DNA of 47,578 nt from Lachnospiraceae bacterium (GTDB taxonomy: Bacteria > Bacillota > Clostridia > Lachnospirales > Lachnospiraceae). A model generated the notes under the pieces. That model searched no databases and was not told where the DNA came from. It worked only from the letters and a program-made list of their open reading frames with translations. A program made the position numbers and the translations under genes. Of the stretch, positions 25,445 through 33,720 are shown piece after piece (positions within the stretch are counted from its first letter, which is position 1; each line of letters starts with the position of its first letter). The stretch covers positions 1-47,578 of the forward strand of contig JAQUXP010000029.1 in NCBI GenBank assembly GCA_028692395.1, read 5' to 3'.

Positions 25445-28051
25445 TTATCTTTCTCTTATTTTTCTGATGATCTGCACCACTACGGTAGGAAGACAGGCTA
25501 AGCCTGCAACAGATAGAATCTGCAGTCCCGTCAGATCAGCAGTCATAAACATCCGCTGCATCACCGGAACAAAAAGCACGAGAGCAAGTAAGACCACCCC
25601 AAGGATAAAGGCTCCCACACTCCACAGATTGCTTTTCAGACCAATCTTAAAGATAGACTGTTCACTTCTGCAGGTAAAGCCATGGAAAAGTCTTGCCAGC
25701 GTCAGCGTAGCAAATGCCATGGTACTGGCTGTGAGGGCATCCACGGAATCCCCCATATAAAATGCTGTCAATGTCACTGTTGCAATCAGAATTCCATATT
25801 CCAGCAGTCTCAGCAGGAAACTTCTGGTAAGCATTCCTGTCTTGGGATCTCTTGGTTTATTCTTAAGCAGCCCCTTATCGGAAGGTTCCATCCCGATTGC
25901 CAGAGCCGGAAGTGAGTCTGTCAGCAGGTTAATAAATAACAGATGAACAGGCTCAAAGGGCGTGTCCAAAGCCATCAGAGAGCAGAACAATACCACAAGA
26001 ATTGCAGCCATATTGCCTGACAGTAAAAACTGGATGGCATTCATAATATTACGGTACACATTACGTCCGTTTAGCACTGCTTTCATAATGGTAGCAAAAT
26101 TATCATCTGCCAGAATCATAGCGGATGCATCCTTGGAAACTTCAGTTCCTGTGATTCCCATAGCCACTCCGATATCCGCTTTTTTAAGAGCCGGAGCATC
26201 ATTGACACCATCCCCGGTCATGGCCACAATGTTGCCTTTTCTTTGCCATGCATCCACGATACGGATCTTATTCTCAGGAGATACTCTGGCATATACAGAG
26301 ATATGTTCCAGCTTGTCATCCAGCTGAGAATCTGTCATCTTATCCAGTTCCTGACCAGTCACAGAAAGATCACCTTCTGTATAGATTCCTATCTGTTTTG
26401 CAATGGCTGTGGCAGTGACCTTATGATCTCCAGTGATCATAACCGGCCTGATTCCAGCGCTGATGGCATCTGCAACTGCTTCCACAGACTCTTCTCTTGG
26501 AGGGTCGATCATGGATACCAGACCGGTAAATGTATAGTGATATTCATCATCCAAAGACAGCTCATCACCTTCTTCAAACTCACGATATGCAAAGGCCAGT
26601 ACCCGGAGTCCAGCCTCTGAAAAGCTCTGATTCTGTCTTAAAATCTTTTCTTTATCTTCCTGCGTCACCGGGCGGATTCCTTCTCCTGTATCAATCTGAT
26701 CAATACGGCTGATCAGTACATCCACTGCACCTTTGGTAAACACGGTAGGAATCCCATGAACTTTGTACTTTGTACTCATCAGCTTCCGCTCGGAATCAAA
26801 GGGAATCTCCTCGATTCGAGGCATCATGCTTCTGATGTCCTCCTCCGATGCGCCGGCTTCCATAAGACCGGACTTTCTTGCCATGGCAAGGAGACAGGTT
26901 TCCGTGGGATCTCCAAGATCCTGACCACCGTGAATTGCAGAATCATTATTCAGAATTGCATTGTACAGAAGATGCCTGTGAAGAGAGGAAGTCAGATCCA
27001 GATCATCTGCATGAATACAGACGTCATCGATGTAGATACCTCTTACTGTCATCTTATTCTGTGTCAGGGTTCCTGTTTTATCTGAACAGATAACCGATAC
27101 ACAGCCCAGACTTTCTACCGCTTTTAACTCTTTGATGATGGCATTATCAGCTGCCATCTTTCTTGTTCCCATCGCCTGTACGATGGTCACGATGGAGCTC
27201 AGTGCTTCAGGAATCGCAGCTACCGCCAGAGCAACTGCAAACATCAAAGAGTCCAGAAGGGGCTCCTTCTGCCAGATTCTAAGTCCAAATACAACCACAC
27301 TGATTAGCATAATGATAATTGCCAGCTTCTTGCTGAAGTCATCCAGACTGATCTGAAGCGGTGTCTTTTTGTCCTGGGTAGCATTCATCAAAGTGGCAAT
27401 TTTACCCATCTCTGTATCCATACCAGTACCTGTTACGATGACATCTGCTCTTCCGTAGGTGACAAGACTGCCGGAGAATACCATGTTGACTCTGTCTCCC
27501 AGTGCTGCCTCCTCTGAGATTATCATGTCCTTTTTGTCAACATTGGTAGACTCTCCTGTCAGAGAGCTTTCATTGACCTGAAGAGAATAATTGGCCACGA
27601 TTCTTCCGTCTGCCACCACCATGTCACCGGCTTCCAGCATCAGAAGATCTCCTGGTACGATGTCTTTTGATGGTATCTCCTTCTTTACTCCGTCCCTTAA
27701 GACCTTCGCCTTGGGAGAGGATAACTGCTTCAGGGAATCCAGGGATTTTTCCGCCTTTACATACTGTACGGTGCCCAGAATTGCATTTAAAATAATAACT
27801 GCGAAGATGACGATGGTGCTTTCCACATTACCTGACAACATGGATATCACCGCTGCGATCATCAGTATTACAACAAGAAGATCTGCGAACTGCTCAAGAA
27901 AAACTGTAAATACTCCTTTTTTTCCCTGTTCCTCCAAAGCATTTTCTCCGTGTTTTTGCAGAAGCTCCTCTGCTTTTTCACTGTCGAGTCCCTCTTCTTT
28001 TCCAAAACTTTGATACAGCTCATCCTTACTTAACTGGTAGATTTCTTTCAT
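25445..28051 (-). CDS. P2-type cation-transporting ATPase (calcium/manganese type)
   Basis: 868-residue P-type ATPase. An N-terminal cation ATPase domain (LSKDELYQSFGKEEGLDSEKAEELL) precedes the first membrane pair; the actuator has SLTGESTNVDK; the phosphorylation loop is CSDKTGTLTQNKMT; the hinge is MTGDGVNDAPALKKADIGVAMG. Ion-site helices include VAAIPEALSSIVT in TM4 and a C-terminal six-helix bundle. Sequence type is SERCA/PMR1-like (P2A). Because a yybP-ykoY-type Mn2+ riboswitch precedes it, manganese export is a likely role. ATG 28051 has GGAAAGGA at about 7 nt; the frame is open to 28087. Confidence 0.93.
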   Translation of the reverse strand: MKEIYQLSKDELYQSFGKEEGLDSEKAEELLQKHGENALEEQGKKGVFTVFLEQFADLLVVILMIAAVISMLSGNVESTIVIFAVIILNAILGTVQYVKAEKSLDSLKQLSSPKAKVLRDGVKKEIPSKDIVPGDLLMLEAGDMVVADGRIVANYSLQVNESSLTGESTNVDKKDMIISEEAALGDRVNMVFSGSLVTYGRADVIVTGTGMDTEMGKIATLMNATQDKKTPLQISLDDFSKKLAIIIMLISVVVFGLRIWQKEPLLDSLMFAVALAVAAIPEALSSIVTIVQAMGTRKMAADNAIIKELKAVESLGCVSVICSDKTGTLTQNKMTVRGIYIDDVCIHADDLDLTSSLHRHLLYNAILNNDSAIHGGQDLGDPTETCLLAMARKSGLMEAGASEEDIRSMMPRIEEIPFDSERKLMSTKYKVHGIPTVFTKGAVDVLISRIDQIDTGEGIRPVTQEDKEKILRQNQSFSEAGLRVLAFAYREFEEGDELSLDDEYHYTFTGLVSMIDPPREESVEAVADAISAGIRPVMITGDHKVTATAIAKQIGIYTEGDLSVTGQELDKMTDSQLDDKLEHISVYARVSPENKIRIVDAWQRKGNIVAMTGDGVNDAPALKKADIGVAMGITGTEVSKDASAMILADDNFATIMKAVLNGRNVYRNIMNAIQFLLSGNMAAILVVLFCSLMALDTPFEPVHLLFINLLTDSLPALAIGMEPSDKGLLKNKPRDPKTGMLTRSFLLRLLEYGILIATVTLTAFYMGDSVDALTASTMAFATLTLARLFHGFTCRSEQSIFKIGLKSNLWSVGAFILGVVLLALVLFVPVMQRMFMTADLTGLQILSVAGLACLPTVVVQIIRKIRER

Positions 28052-28111
28052 GCTGTTGTCCTTTCCATAGAATTTTTCTGACTGCATTTACATATCCCAG
28101 TAATAAATCCG

Positions 28112-28160
28112 CAAAAAGAAAAAGACCTTTTGTATACTGTAAGTGTACACAAAAAGTCTT
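28112..28160 (-). terminator. Riboswitch expression-platform terminator before the P-type ATPase
   Basis: On the minus strand AGACTTTTTGTGTAC pairs with GTATACAAAAGGTCT around a short loop, followed at once by TTTTCTTTTT. It directly follows the yybP-ykoY aptamer, so metal binding presumably decides between this terminator and read-through into the ATPase gene. Confidence 0.85.
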
Positions 28161-28245
28161 GTTTTTAGCCTGATTCCGGTCTTTCAAAGACGGGTTGTCG
28201 AAATTCAGGACATGCTGTGCATGCAACTACTCCCTTTTTACTGAT
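28161..28245 (-). ncRNA. yybP-ykoY family (Mn2+-sensing) riboswitch aptamer
   Basis: On the minus strand the conserved aptamer pieces appear in order: AAAGGGAGTAGTTGC, a short ATGC-rich stem, CGACAACCCGTC, and GACCGGAATCAGGCTA. These match the two conserved loops of yybP-ykoY that create the Mn2+ site. Its position before a P2-type ATPase is a known arrangement. The aptamer boundaries are approximate. Confidence 0.85.
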
Positions 28246-28278
28246 ATTATTTTTAACACAAATTTACACCTGTGTCAA
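28246..28278 (-). promoter_or_regulatory. Probable promoter for the riboswitch-ATPase transcript
   Basis: TTGACA at 28278-28273 on the minus strand, followed 16-17 nt later by an AT-rich TTAAAAATAATAT stretch that can serve as the -10. It lies between hairpin element B and the riboswitch. The -10 is poor, so the exact start is unsure. Confidence 0.45.
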
Positions 28279-28294
28279 CCTTATCTTCAATAAA

Positions 28295-28536
28295 GGGTCT
28301 GTCGCACTTCGGTGGTCGGAGGTTCCCTCTGAGACCTGAACACATTTGCAGAAGTCCTAAGTATACCAAAACAACCGATTTTGCGTTATAAGAAATCAGC
28401 ATACTGTCTGAGCACAGCGAGTTTATGCTGATTGCTTATGATTTTAGCAAAATCGGTTGTTTTGTGTATACTCTTGGACTTCGAAACCGTGTTCAGGACT
28501 CAGAGGGAACCTCCGACCACCGAAGTGCGACAGCCC
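28295..28536. repeat. Large hairpin element, copy B (about 242 nt)
   Basis: Homologue of the 22176-22428 element. Outer arms CTGTCGCACTTCGGTGG and complement pair over about 26 bp with one bulged T. Inner stems are GGAGGTTCCCTCTGAG with its complement, GAACAC/GTGTTC, GAAGTCC/GGACTTC, AGTATAC/GTATACT, AACAACCGATTTTGC/GCAAAATCGGTTGTT and CAGCATA/TATGCTG. Several pairs differ from copy A on both arms together, keeping the pairing. It starts 11 nt after the gatB stop and before the ATPase promoter. With the riboswitch and its promoter it accounts for the 496-nt gene-free stretch. Confidence 0.85.
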
Positions 28537-28547
28537 AAACTACTGCT

Positions 28548-29978
28548 TTATAATTTCTTTTTTAAAAGCTCACCTGCTTTGGCCGGATTTGCCTTTCCTT
28601 TCATAGCTTTCATTACCTGTCCCACCAAAAAGCCCAGAACCTTCTCTTTTCCCGAGCGATATTCTTCCACGACTTTTGAATTCTCTTCTAAGACTTTGCA
28701 TACAACCTCTTCCAGTGCCCCATCGTCATTGACCGTCTTCAGTCCATGCTCCGTCACGTAAACTTCCGGGTCAATATCATCGGTAAATATTTTTTCAAAT
28801 ACTTCTTTGGCTACGGAGCTGTTCACAGAACCATCCTCTGTAAGACGGATCAGCTTTGCAAGATTCTCAGGATCAAACCTCAGATCCTCCGGCTCCTGAT
28901 TCTTTTCCTTCAGAAGACGCATGGTCTCTACCATCAGCCAGTTGGATACCTTTTTGGGATTGGACACCAGCGCAACCGTTTCTTCGAAAATATCAGCCAT
29001 TTTCTTGGATGCTGTAATAATCTGAGCATCATATGCCGGAAGCCCATATTCTCTCTCATAGCGCTCCTGACGCTGTGGCTGAAGCTCCGGAAGAGCATCC
29101 TTCACCCGATTCATCCAGGCATCACTGATGTTGACAGGCAAAAGATCCGGGTCTGGAAAATAGCGGTAATCCTTAGCATCCTCCTTGGAACGCATGGCAT
29201 AGGAATATTCCTTGTTATCATCCCAGCGTCTCGTCTCCTGTATGACAGCTTTTCCTTCTTCCAAAAGCTCAATCTGCCGGGCACGTTCTCCCTCGATTGC
29301 TCTTCCGATTGCTTTGAAGGAGTTGAGGTTTTTCATCTCTGTTCTCGTTCCGAATTCCTCTGCTCCCACTTCACGGACAGACAGATTGACATCGGCACGC
29401 ATGGAACCCTCCTGTAATTTACAGTCGGATGCACCGATATACTGAATCAGAAGACGCAGCTTATCCAGATAAGCAGTTACCTCCTCGGCACTTCTCATGT
29501 CAGGCTCTGATACGATCTCAATCAGGGGAACTCCGCTTCGGTTATAATCTACCAGAGAACAGTCCTCCCATTCATCGTGAATAAGCTTTCCGGCATCCTC
29601 CTCCATATGAATCTCGTGAATCCGCACCTGTTTTTTTCCACTTCCTGTCTCAATCTCGATATATCCATCGTGACAAATAGGAAGATACAGCTGGGAAATC
29701 TGATAGTTCTGCGGATTGTCCGGATAAAAGTAGTTTTTACGGTCGAATTTGCAGTATTGGTTAATCTGGCAATTCGCAGCCAGACCCACCGCCATAGCAT
29801 ACTCCACTACCTGCCTGTTAAGCACCGGAAGGGAACCTGGCATACCGGTACATACCGGACAGGTATGGGTATTCGGTGCCCCTCCAAATGCGGTGGTGCA
29901 GCCGCAGAAAATCTTCGTCTTTGTTGCCAGCTCTACATGGACCTCAAGTCCTATGACTGTTTCATATTGTTTTGCCAT
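28548..29978 (-). CDS. gatB: Aspartyl/glutamyl-tRNA amidotransferase subunit B
   Basis: 476-residue tRNA-binding and phosphorylating subunit of GatCAB. Signature motifs: YETVIGLEVHVELATKTKIFCGC, CPVCTGMPGSLPVLN, KFDRKNYFYPDNPQNYQISQ, and the C-terminal YqeY-like tail domain (from about 400) for tRNA contact. The two CxC/CxxC pairs give a zinc site. It starts 2 nt after the gatA stop and closes the aspS2-gatC-gatA-gatB operon; hairpin element B follows. Confidence 0.96.
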   Translation of the reverse strand: MAKQYETVIGLEVHVELATKTKIFCGCTTAFGGAPNTHTCPVCTGMPGSLPVLNRQVVEYAMAVGLAANCQINQYCKFDRKNYFYPDNPQNYQISQLYLPICHDGYIEIETGSGKKQVRIHEIHMEEDAGKLIHDEWEDCSLVDYNRSGVPLIEIVSEPDMRSAEEVTAYLDKLRLLIQYIGASDCKLQEGSMRADVNLSVREVGAEEFGTRTEMKNLNSFKAIGRAIEGERARQIELLEEGKAVIQETRRWDDNKEYSYAMRSKEDAKDYRYFPDPDLLPVNISDAWMNRVKDALPELQPQRQERYEREYGLPAYDAQIITASKKMADIFEETVALVSNPKKVSNWLMVETMRLLKEKNQEPEDLRFDPENLAKLIRLTEDGSVNSSVAKEVFEKIFTDDIDPEVYVTEHGLKTVNDDGALEEVVCKVLEENSKVVEEYRSGKEKVLGFLVGQVMKAMKGKANPAKAGELLKKKL

Positions 29979-29980
29979 CT

Positions 29981-31444
29981 TTAGTGTGCCTCCTTTCCAA
30001 AGATATCACCCCGGCAGCATTCAAAAGTATAAGCCGCCTGCAGGATTGTCTTTTCTTTAAAACAGTCACCCAGCATCTGCATTCCCACAGGCATTCCTTT
30101 GGAATCCAGTCCGCAGGGGATGGAGATTCCCGGAATACCTGCCAGGTTAGCAGATACCGTGTAAATGTCTCCCAGATACATCTTCAGCGGATCGCTTAAG
30201 GACTCACCGAGCCTTGGCGCCGTGGTGGGAGCTGCCGGAGCCAGAATGATATCATATTTTGCAAATGCAGCATCAAAGGCTTTCTTAATCAATGCCTTAG
30301 TGCGCAGTGCTTTCAGATAATAAGCGTCATAATAACCGGAGCTCAGTACAAAACTGCCCAGCATAATACGGCGTTTTACTTCTCTTCCAAAGCCCTCGGT
30401 ACGGCTCTTCTTGTACATATCGTGAAGACCCTCGTAATCTGCTGCTCTGTAACCATACTTTACACCGTCAAAGCGCTCCAGGTTGGAGCTGGCTTCTGCA
30501 GAAGCGATCACATAATAAGCCGGAATTGCATATTCCACCATACCAAGATCAAAGTGCTCCACAATTGCTCCCTGCTCTTTTAATACAGCGGCAGCCTTTT
30601 GAATCGGCCCCAGTACCTCCGGGTCCAGCCCCTCTCCAAAATAATCTCTTGGAATACCGATTTTCATGCCCTTCACGTCATGTTTAAGTGCTGACATAAA
30701 ATCATAGTCATCCAGTTTTACAGAAGTGGAATCTTTTTTATCATAGGAAGCAATTTCCTGAAGCAAAGCGGCACAGTCAGTAACATTTCCAGCCACAGGG
30801 CCGATCTGATCAAGGGAAGAACCATAGGCAATCAGTCCATATCTGGATACGGTTCCGTAGGTTGGCTTGATTCCAGTGACGCCACAGTAGGAGCTGGGCT
30901 GACGGATGGATCCTCCGGTATCACTGCCCAGTGCCAGAAGAACTTCCCCGGCAGCAACAGCTGCACAGGAGCCGCCGGAAGAGCCGCCGGGAACATGCTC
31001 CACATTCCATGGATTCTTTGTTGCCCCATAACAGGATGTTTCCGTGGTACTTCCCATGGCAAATTCATCCATATTGGTCTTTCCGATGATTACCATGCCT
31101 GCTTTCTCAAGATTTGCTGCTGCCTCCGACTGATACATCGGTACAAAATTCTCCATTATCCTGGAGGCACAGGTTGTAGGCATACCCTTTGTGCAGATAT
31201 TATCCTTCACTGCCACCGGCACCCCTGCCAGGGGACCGGTAAGCTGACCTGCGTCAATTTTTTCCTGTATTTCTGCTGCTTTTTTCTGAGCATGCTCACG
31301 GTTCGTATATACAAAGGCATGGATGGTACCATCTTTTTTCTCCATGGCATCCAGTGCGGCATCTACTGCCTGAGAGACCGTTATCTCTCCCGCCTTGATT
31401 TTATCAGAAAGCTGAACCGCTGTCAGTTTCATAAGATCCATCAT
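29981..31444 (-). CDS. gatA: Aspartyl/glutamyl-tRNA amidotransferase subunit A
   Basis: 487-residue amidase-signature subunit that frees ammonia from glutamine for tRNA-bound Glu or Asp. The Ser-cisSer-Lys triad is visible: K80 (AVKDNI), S155 (GGSSGGS) and S179 (TGGSIRQP). ATG 31444 has GAGGAGG at 5 nt; a second ATG follows immediately. It lies 11 nt after gatC. All catalytic residues are intact. Confidence 0.96.
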   Translation of the reverse strand: MMDLMKLTAVQLSDKIKAGEITVSQAVDAALDAMEKKDGTIHAFVYTNREHAQKKAAEIQEKIDAGQLTGPLAGVPVAVKDNICTKGMPTTCASRIMENFVPMYQSEAAANLEKAGMVIIGKTNMDEFAMGSTTETSCYGATKNPWNVEHVPGGSSGGSCAAVAAGEVLLALGSDTGGSIRQPSSYCGVTGIKPTYGTVSRYGLIAYGSSLDQIGPVAGNVTDCAALLQEIASYDKKDSTSVKLDDYDFMSALKHDVKGMKIGIPRDYFGEGLDPEVLGPIQKAAAVLKEQGAIVEHFDLGMVEYAIPAYYVIASAEASSNLERFDGVKYGYRAADYEGLHDMYKKSRTEGFGREVKRRIMLGSFVLSSGYYDAYYLKALRTKALIKKAFDAAFAKYDIILAPAAPTTAPRLGESLSDPLKMYLGDIYTVSANLAGIPGISIPCGLDSKGMPVGMQMLGDCFKEKTILQAAYTFECCRGDIFGKEAH

Positions 31445-31455
31445 TTGTTCCTCCT

Positions 31456-31749
31456 CTATTCTACTGTCTTTGGTACCTTGTATTGTCCGTCCTTTGCCAG
31501 AGGCGCATTGGCAAGCATTGCATCCCGGTCATCCTGATTGGTCACTACGTCCTCCCGGAATACATTATCAAAGGAAAATACGTGGGACATGGGTTCCACA
31601 CCACTGGTGTCAAGCTCATCCAGCTTATCAATATAATTCAGCATTTTCTGCATATCTGCTTTGGCATCCTCTTTTTCTGCTTCTGTCAGCTTCAGCTTTG
31701 CAAGAATGCTTACATAGTCAATTGTTTCATCGGTAATAATCTCAGCCAT
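31456..31749 (-). CDS. gatC: Aspartyl/glutamyl-tRNA amidotransferase subunit C
   Basis: 97-residue stabilising subunit of GatCAB that wraps the GatA-GatB interface. Typical content: [28 protein letters not shown], then [12 protein letters not shown] and the FREDVV tail motif. It lies 24 nt after aspS2 and 11 nt before gatA. Confidence 0.95.
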   Translation of the reverse strand: MAEIITDETIDYVSILAKLKLTEAEKEDAKADMQKMLNYIDKLDELDTSGVEPMSHVFSFDNVFREDVVTNQDDRDAMLANAPLAKDGQYKVPKTVE

Positions 31750-31773
31750 GATCGTTTCTCCTGTCTTTTTTAT

Positions 31774-33105
31774 TTATGGTTCCAGACGTCCCATATCTCT
31801 TGGAAACAGTGTTGTTTCCCGCACATTGTCTTCTCCTACCAGCTTCATAGTCAGTCTTTCCAGACCGATGCCAAGCCCACCGTGAGGGGGCATACCATGT
31901 TTGAAGGTATCCAGATACTGATCCATGCCTTCGGCTTCCATTCCTCTGGCTGCAATTTTCTCCATCAGAGCATGATAATCATGGATACGCTGACCTCCTG
32001 TGGTAATCTCCATCCCATGAAATAAAAGATCAAAGCTCAGGGTGTATCTGATATCTGCCGGATCATCCATAGCATAAAATGGACGTTTCTTGGATGGATA
32101 ATGTGTTACAAACACAAAGTCTGCATCATACTCTTCCTTAAAATATTGTCCAATCAGATGCTCCTCCTCCGGTTCCAGATCGAAGGGATTACGAATCTGA
32201 CGGTTATACTTTTGTGATACCAGTTCCTTTGCTTCCATAAATGGAACTCTTGGAATCCGATCTACTTTCGGAAGCTTAACCTGCAAAAGCTCCAGTTCAT
32301 GGCTGTAATCCTTCTGCAAAAGCTGCACCATATACTGCAGGAATCCGGTTTCCATATCCATAATCTCAGAGAAATCATCGATGTAACCCATCTCAAAGTC
32401 CAGAGAGGTGTACTCGTTCAGATGACGCTTCGTATTATGCTTCTCTGCACGAAATACCGGTCCCGTCTCAAATACCCGGTCAAACACTCCCACCATCATC
32501 TGCTTATAAAACTGTGGACTTTGCTGTAAAATTGCAGGTCTGTGAAAGTATTCCAGACGGAACAGGTTTGCTCCGCCCTCTGCACTTTTTGCACCAAGCT
32601 TTGGAGTGTGAATCTCGGTAAAGCCCTTCGTATACAGAAAATCTCGAAAAGCTCTCACAATTCCCTCCTGAATCCGGAATTTCGCCCGCTCCTTTACATT
32701 GCGAAGGGCAATCGGACGCATATTTAATTTTGCTTCCAGTGAAGCATTCATCTTCCACTTGGATATGTTAAGGGGCATGGGTTCGGCAGGCTCTGAAAGA
32801 ATCTGTACATCCATCAGGCGAAGCTCAATCTGATTCGGCGCACGATCCTCTCTTAGAAGGGTGCCGCATACTTCCACCGTATCTGCATCCTTAAGCTCCT
32901 TGATGCTTTTCTGACATTTTCCTTCTTCACAGATCGTCTGCAGCAGTCCTTCTCTGGTGCGAAGCACTACAAATGCAATATCACCCATATCTCTGATGGA
33001 GTGAATTGCTCCCCGTACCTTTACCTCTGTTCCGATCCGACTTTCCTCCAAAAGCTGTGAAATTGTGAGATCTTCTTTTTCCTTTACTCCACTTACGAAT
33101 TCCAT
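31774..33105 (-). CDS. aspS: Archaeal-type aspartyl-tRNA synthetase (AspRS2, probably charging tRNA-Asn)
   Basis: 443-residue class II synthetase: OB anticodon-binding domain (about 15-115), then the catalytic core with motif 2 (FETGPVFRAEKHNTKRHLNEYTSLDFEMGY) and motif 3 (GLGIGLERLTMKL). It lacks the roughly 120-residue GAD insertion of standard bacterial AspRS, so it is the archaeal type. In some clostridia this second AspRS works with GatCAB to make Asn-tRNA(Asn). The adjacent gatCAB and the AAC specifier of the T-box support that here. A strong GAGGAG precedes ATG 33105. A separate bacterial-type AspRS would be expected elsewhere in the genome. Confidence 0.92.
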   Translation of the reverse strand: MEFVSGVKEKEDLTISQLLEESRIGTEVKVRGAIHSIRDMGDIAFVVLRTREGLLQTICEEGKCQKSIKELKDADTVEVCGTLLREDRAPNQIELRLMDVQILSEPAEPMPLNISKWKMNASLEAKLNMRPIALRNVKERAKFRIQEGIVRAFRDFLYTKGFTEIHTPKLGAKSAEGGANLFRLEYFHRPAILQQSPQFYKQMMVGVFDRVFETGPVFRAEKHNTKRHLNEYTSLDFEMGYIDDFSEIMDMETGFLQYMVQLLQKDYSHELELLQVKLPKVDRIPRVPFMEAKELVSQKYNRQIRNPFDLEPEEEHLIGQYFKEEYDADFVFVTHYPSKKRPFYAMDDPADIRYTLSFDLLFHGMEITTGGQRIHDYHALMEKIAARGMEAEGMDQYLDTFKHGMPPHGGLGIGLERLTMKLVGEDNVRETTLFPRDMGRLEP

Positions 33106-33164
33106 CTTAATCTCCTCTTTTCTTTCCTTTTTTCAACACGATTTCAGGAAGTTTTTTTGCATAA

Positions 33165-33252
33165 CAAAGTGGGCAAGCCCACCTCAACTCCCCATCCCCT
33201 CACTCATGAGGGGCTTGCACACTTTGGCGCCGCCGCGATGCCGCTTTGCGGC
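33165..33252. repeat. GC-rich palindromic insert in the aspS leader
   Basis: CAAAGTGGGCAAGCCC (33165-33180) pairs with GGGCTTGCACACTTTG (33211-33226) with one mismatch. Inside is CCCCTC/GAGGGG, which competes for the same Gs. A second hairpin GCCGC-TTT-GCGGC follows at 33240-33252. The composition is much more GC-rich than the surrounding leader, suggesting an inserted repeat. It lies after the T-box terminator, within the aspS 5' leader. Confidence 0.65.
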
Positions 33253-33290
33253 TATATACCTTATCGCAGCGTGTGCATCCCCCCGGAGGG

Positions 33291-33337
33291 TTTTTATTAT
33301 ATAGGAAATTCCAAAGGAATTTCCTATATAATAAAAA
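33291..33337. repeat. Perfect 22-bp inverted repeat with 3-nt loop
   Basis: Two 22-nt arms (33291-33312 and 33316-33337) are exactly complementary around an AAA loop; the arms run T5-ATTATATAGGAAATTCC. It directly abuts the U-tract of the T-box terminator on its downstream side. It may be an extra termination or stability hairpin, or the end of the adjacent inserted repeat. Confidence 0.8.
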
Positions 33338-33599
33338 ACCGTCTCAGAACATCCATATAGGATATTCTGGGACGGATCAGATATTCTTCACCGCGGTACC
33401 ACCCGCATTGTGTCATAAGACACCTCTCATATCTGCTTAACGCACAGTAACGTGTCTGCCTACTTTTCTTTCGACAGACCGGCTCCGGAATGTTCCCTGT
33501 CGTACGCTTTTCTCCTGCAGATGCTCTCAGTCGCTGACACCCGCTTCCTGTCAAGATCCCCGTACAGAGTTTCCTTCTCAGCCATTGGCTTTTTTATGT
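33333..33599 (-). ncRNA. T-box riboswitch of the aspS2-gatCAB operon (probable Asn specifier)
   Basis: On the minus strand the conserved T-box core AATGCGGGTGGTACCGCGG (33409-33391) is followed by the terminator CCGTCCCAGAATATCC/GGATGTTCTGAGACGG with T6 (33375-33333). The antiterminator uses the T-box core to sense an uncharged tRNA 3' end. In Stem I the 3' strand reads GGGAACATTCC; GGAA/TTCC closes the specifier loop, placing AAC (33494-33492) followed by A as the specifier, an asparagine codon. GAA (Glu) overlaps it by one base offset. This suits an operon making Asn-tRNA(Asn). A TTTACA/TATACT promoter lies just upstream. Confidence 0.9.
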
Positions 33600-33604
33600 T
33601 CTTC

Positions 33605-33634
33605 AGTATACATCATAGATGTTTCATTTGTAAA
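33605..33634 (-). promoter_or_regulatory. Promoter of the T-box/aspS2-gatCAB operon
   Basis: Minus strand TTTACA (33634-33629), 18-nt spacer ending in TG, TATACT (33610-33605): an extended -10 promoter. Predicted start is about 33599. The remaining bases up to dapL (33635-33720) are AT-rich with no visible feature. Confidence 0.65.
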
Positions 33635-33720
33635 GCACTTTTTTTAATATAATGGAATTATTTTTTATTAAATTAAATATATTTCATTTAAACCTAATTT
33701 TATTAAATCCAGACATCGTT

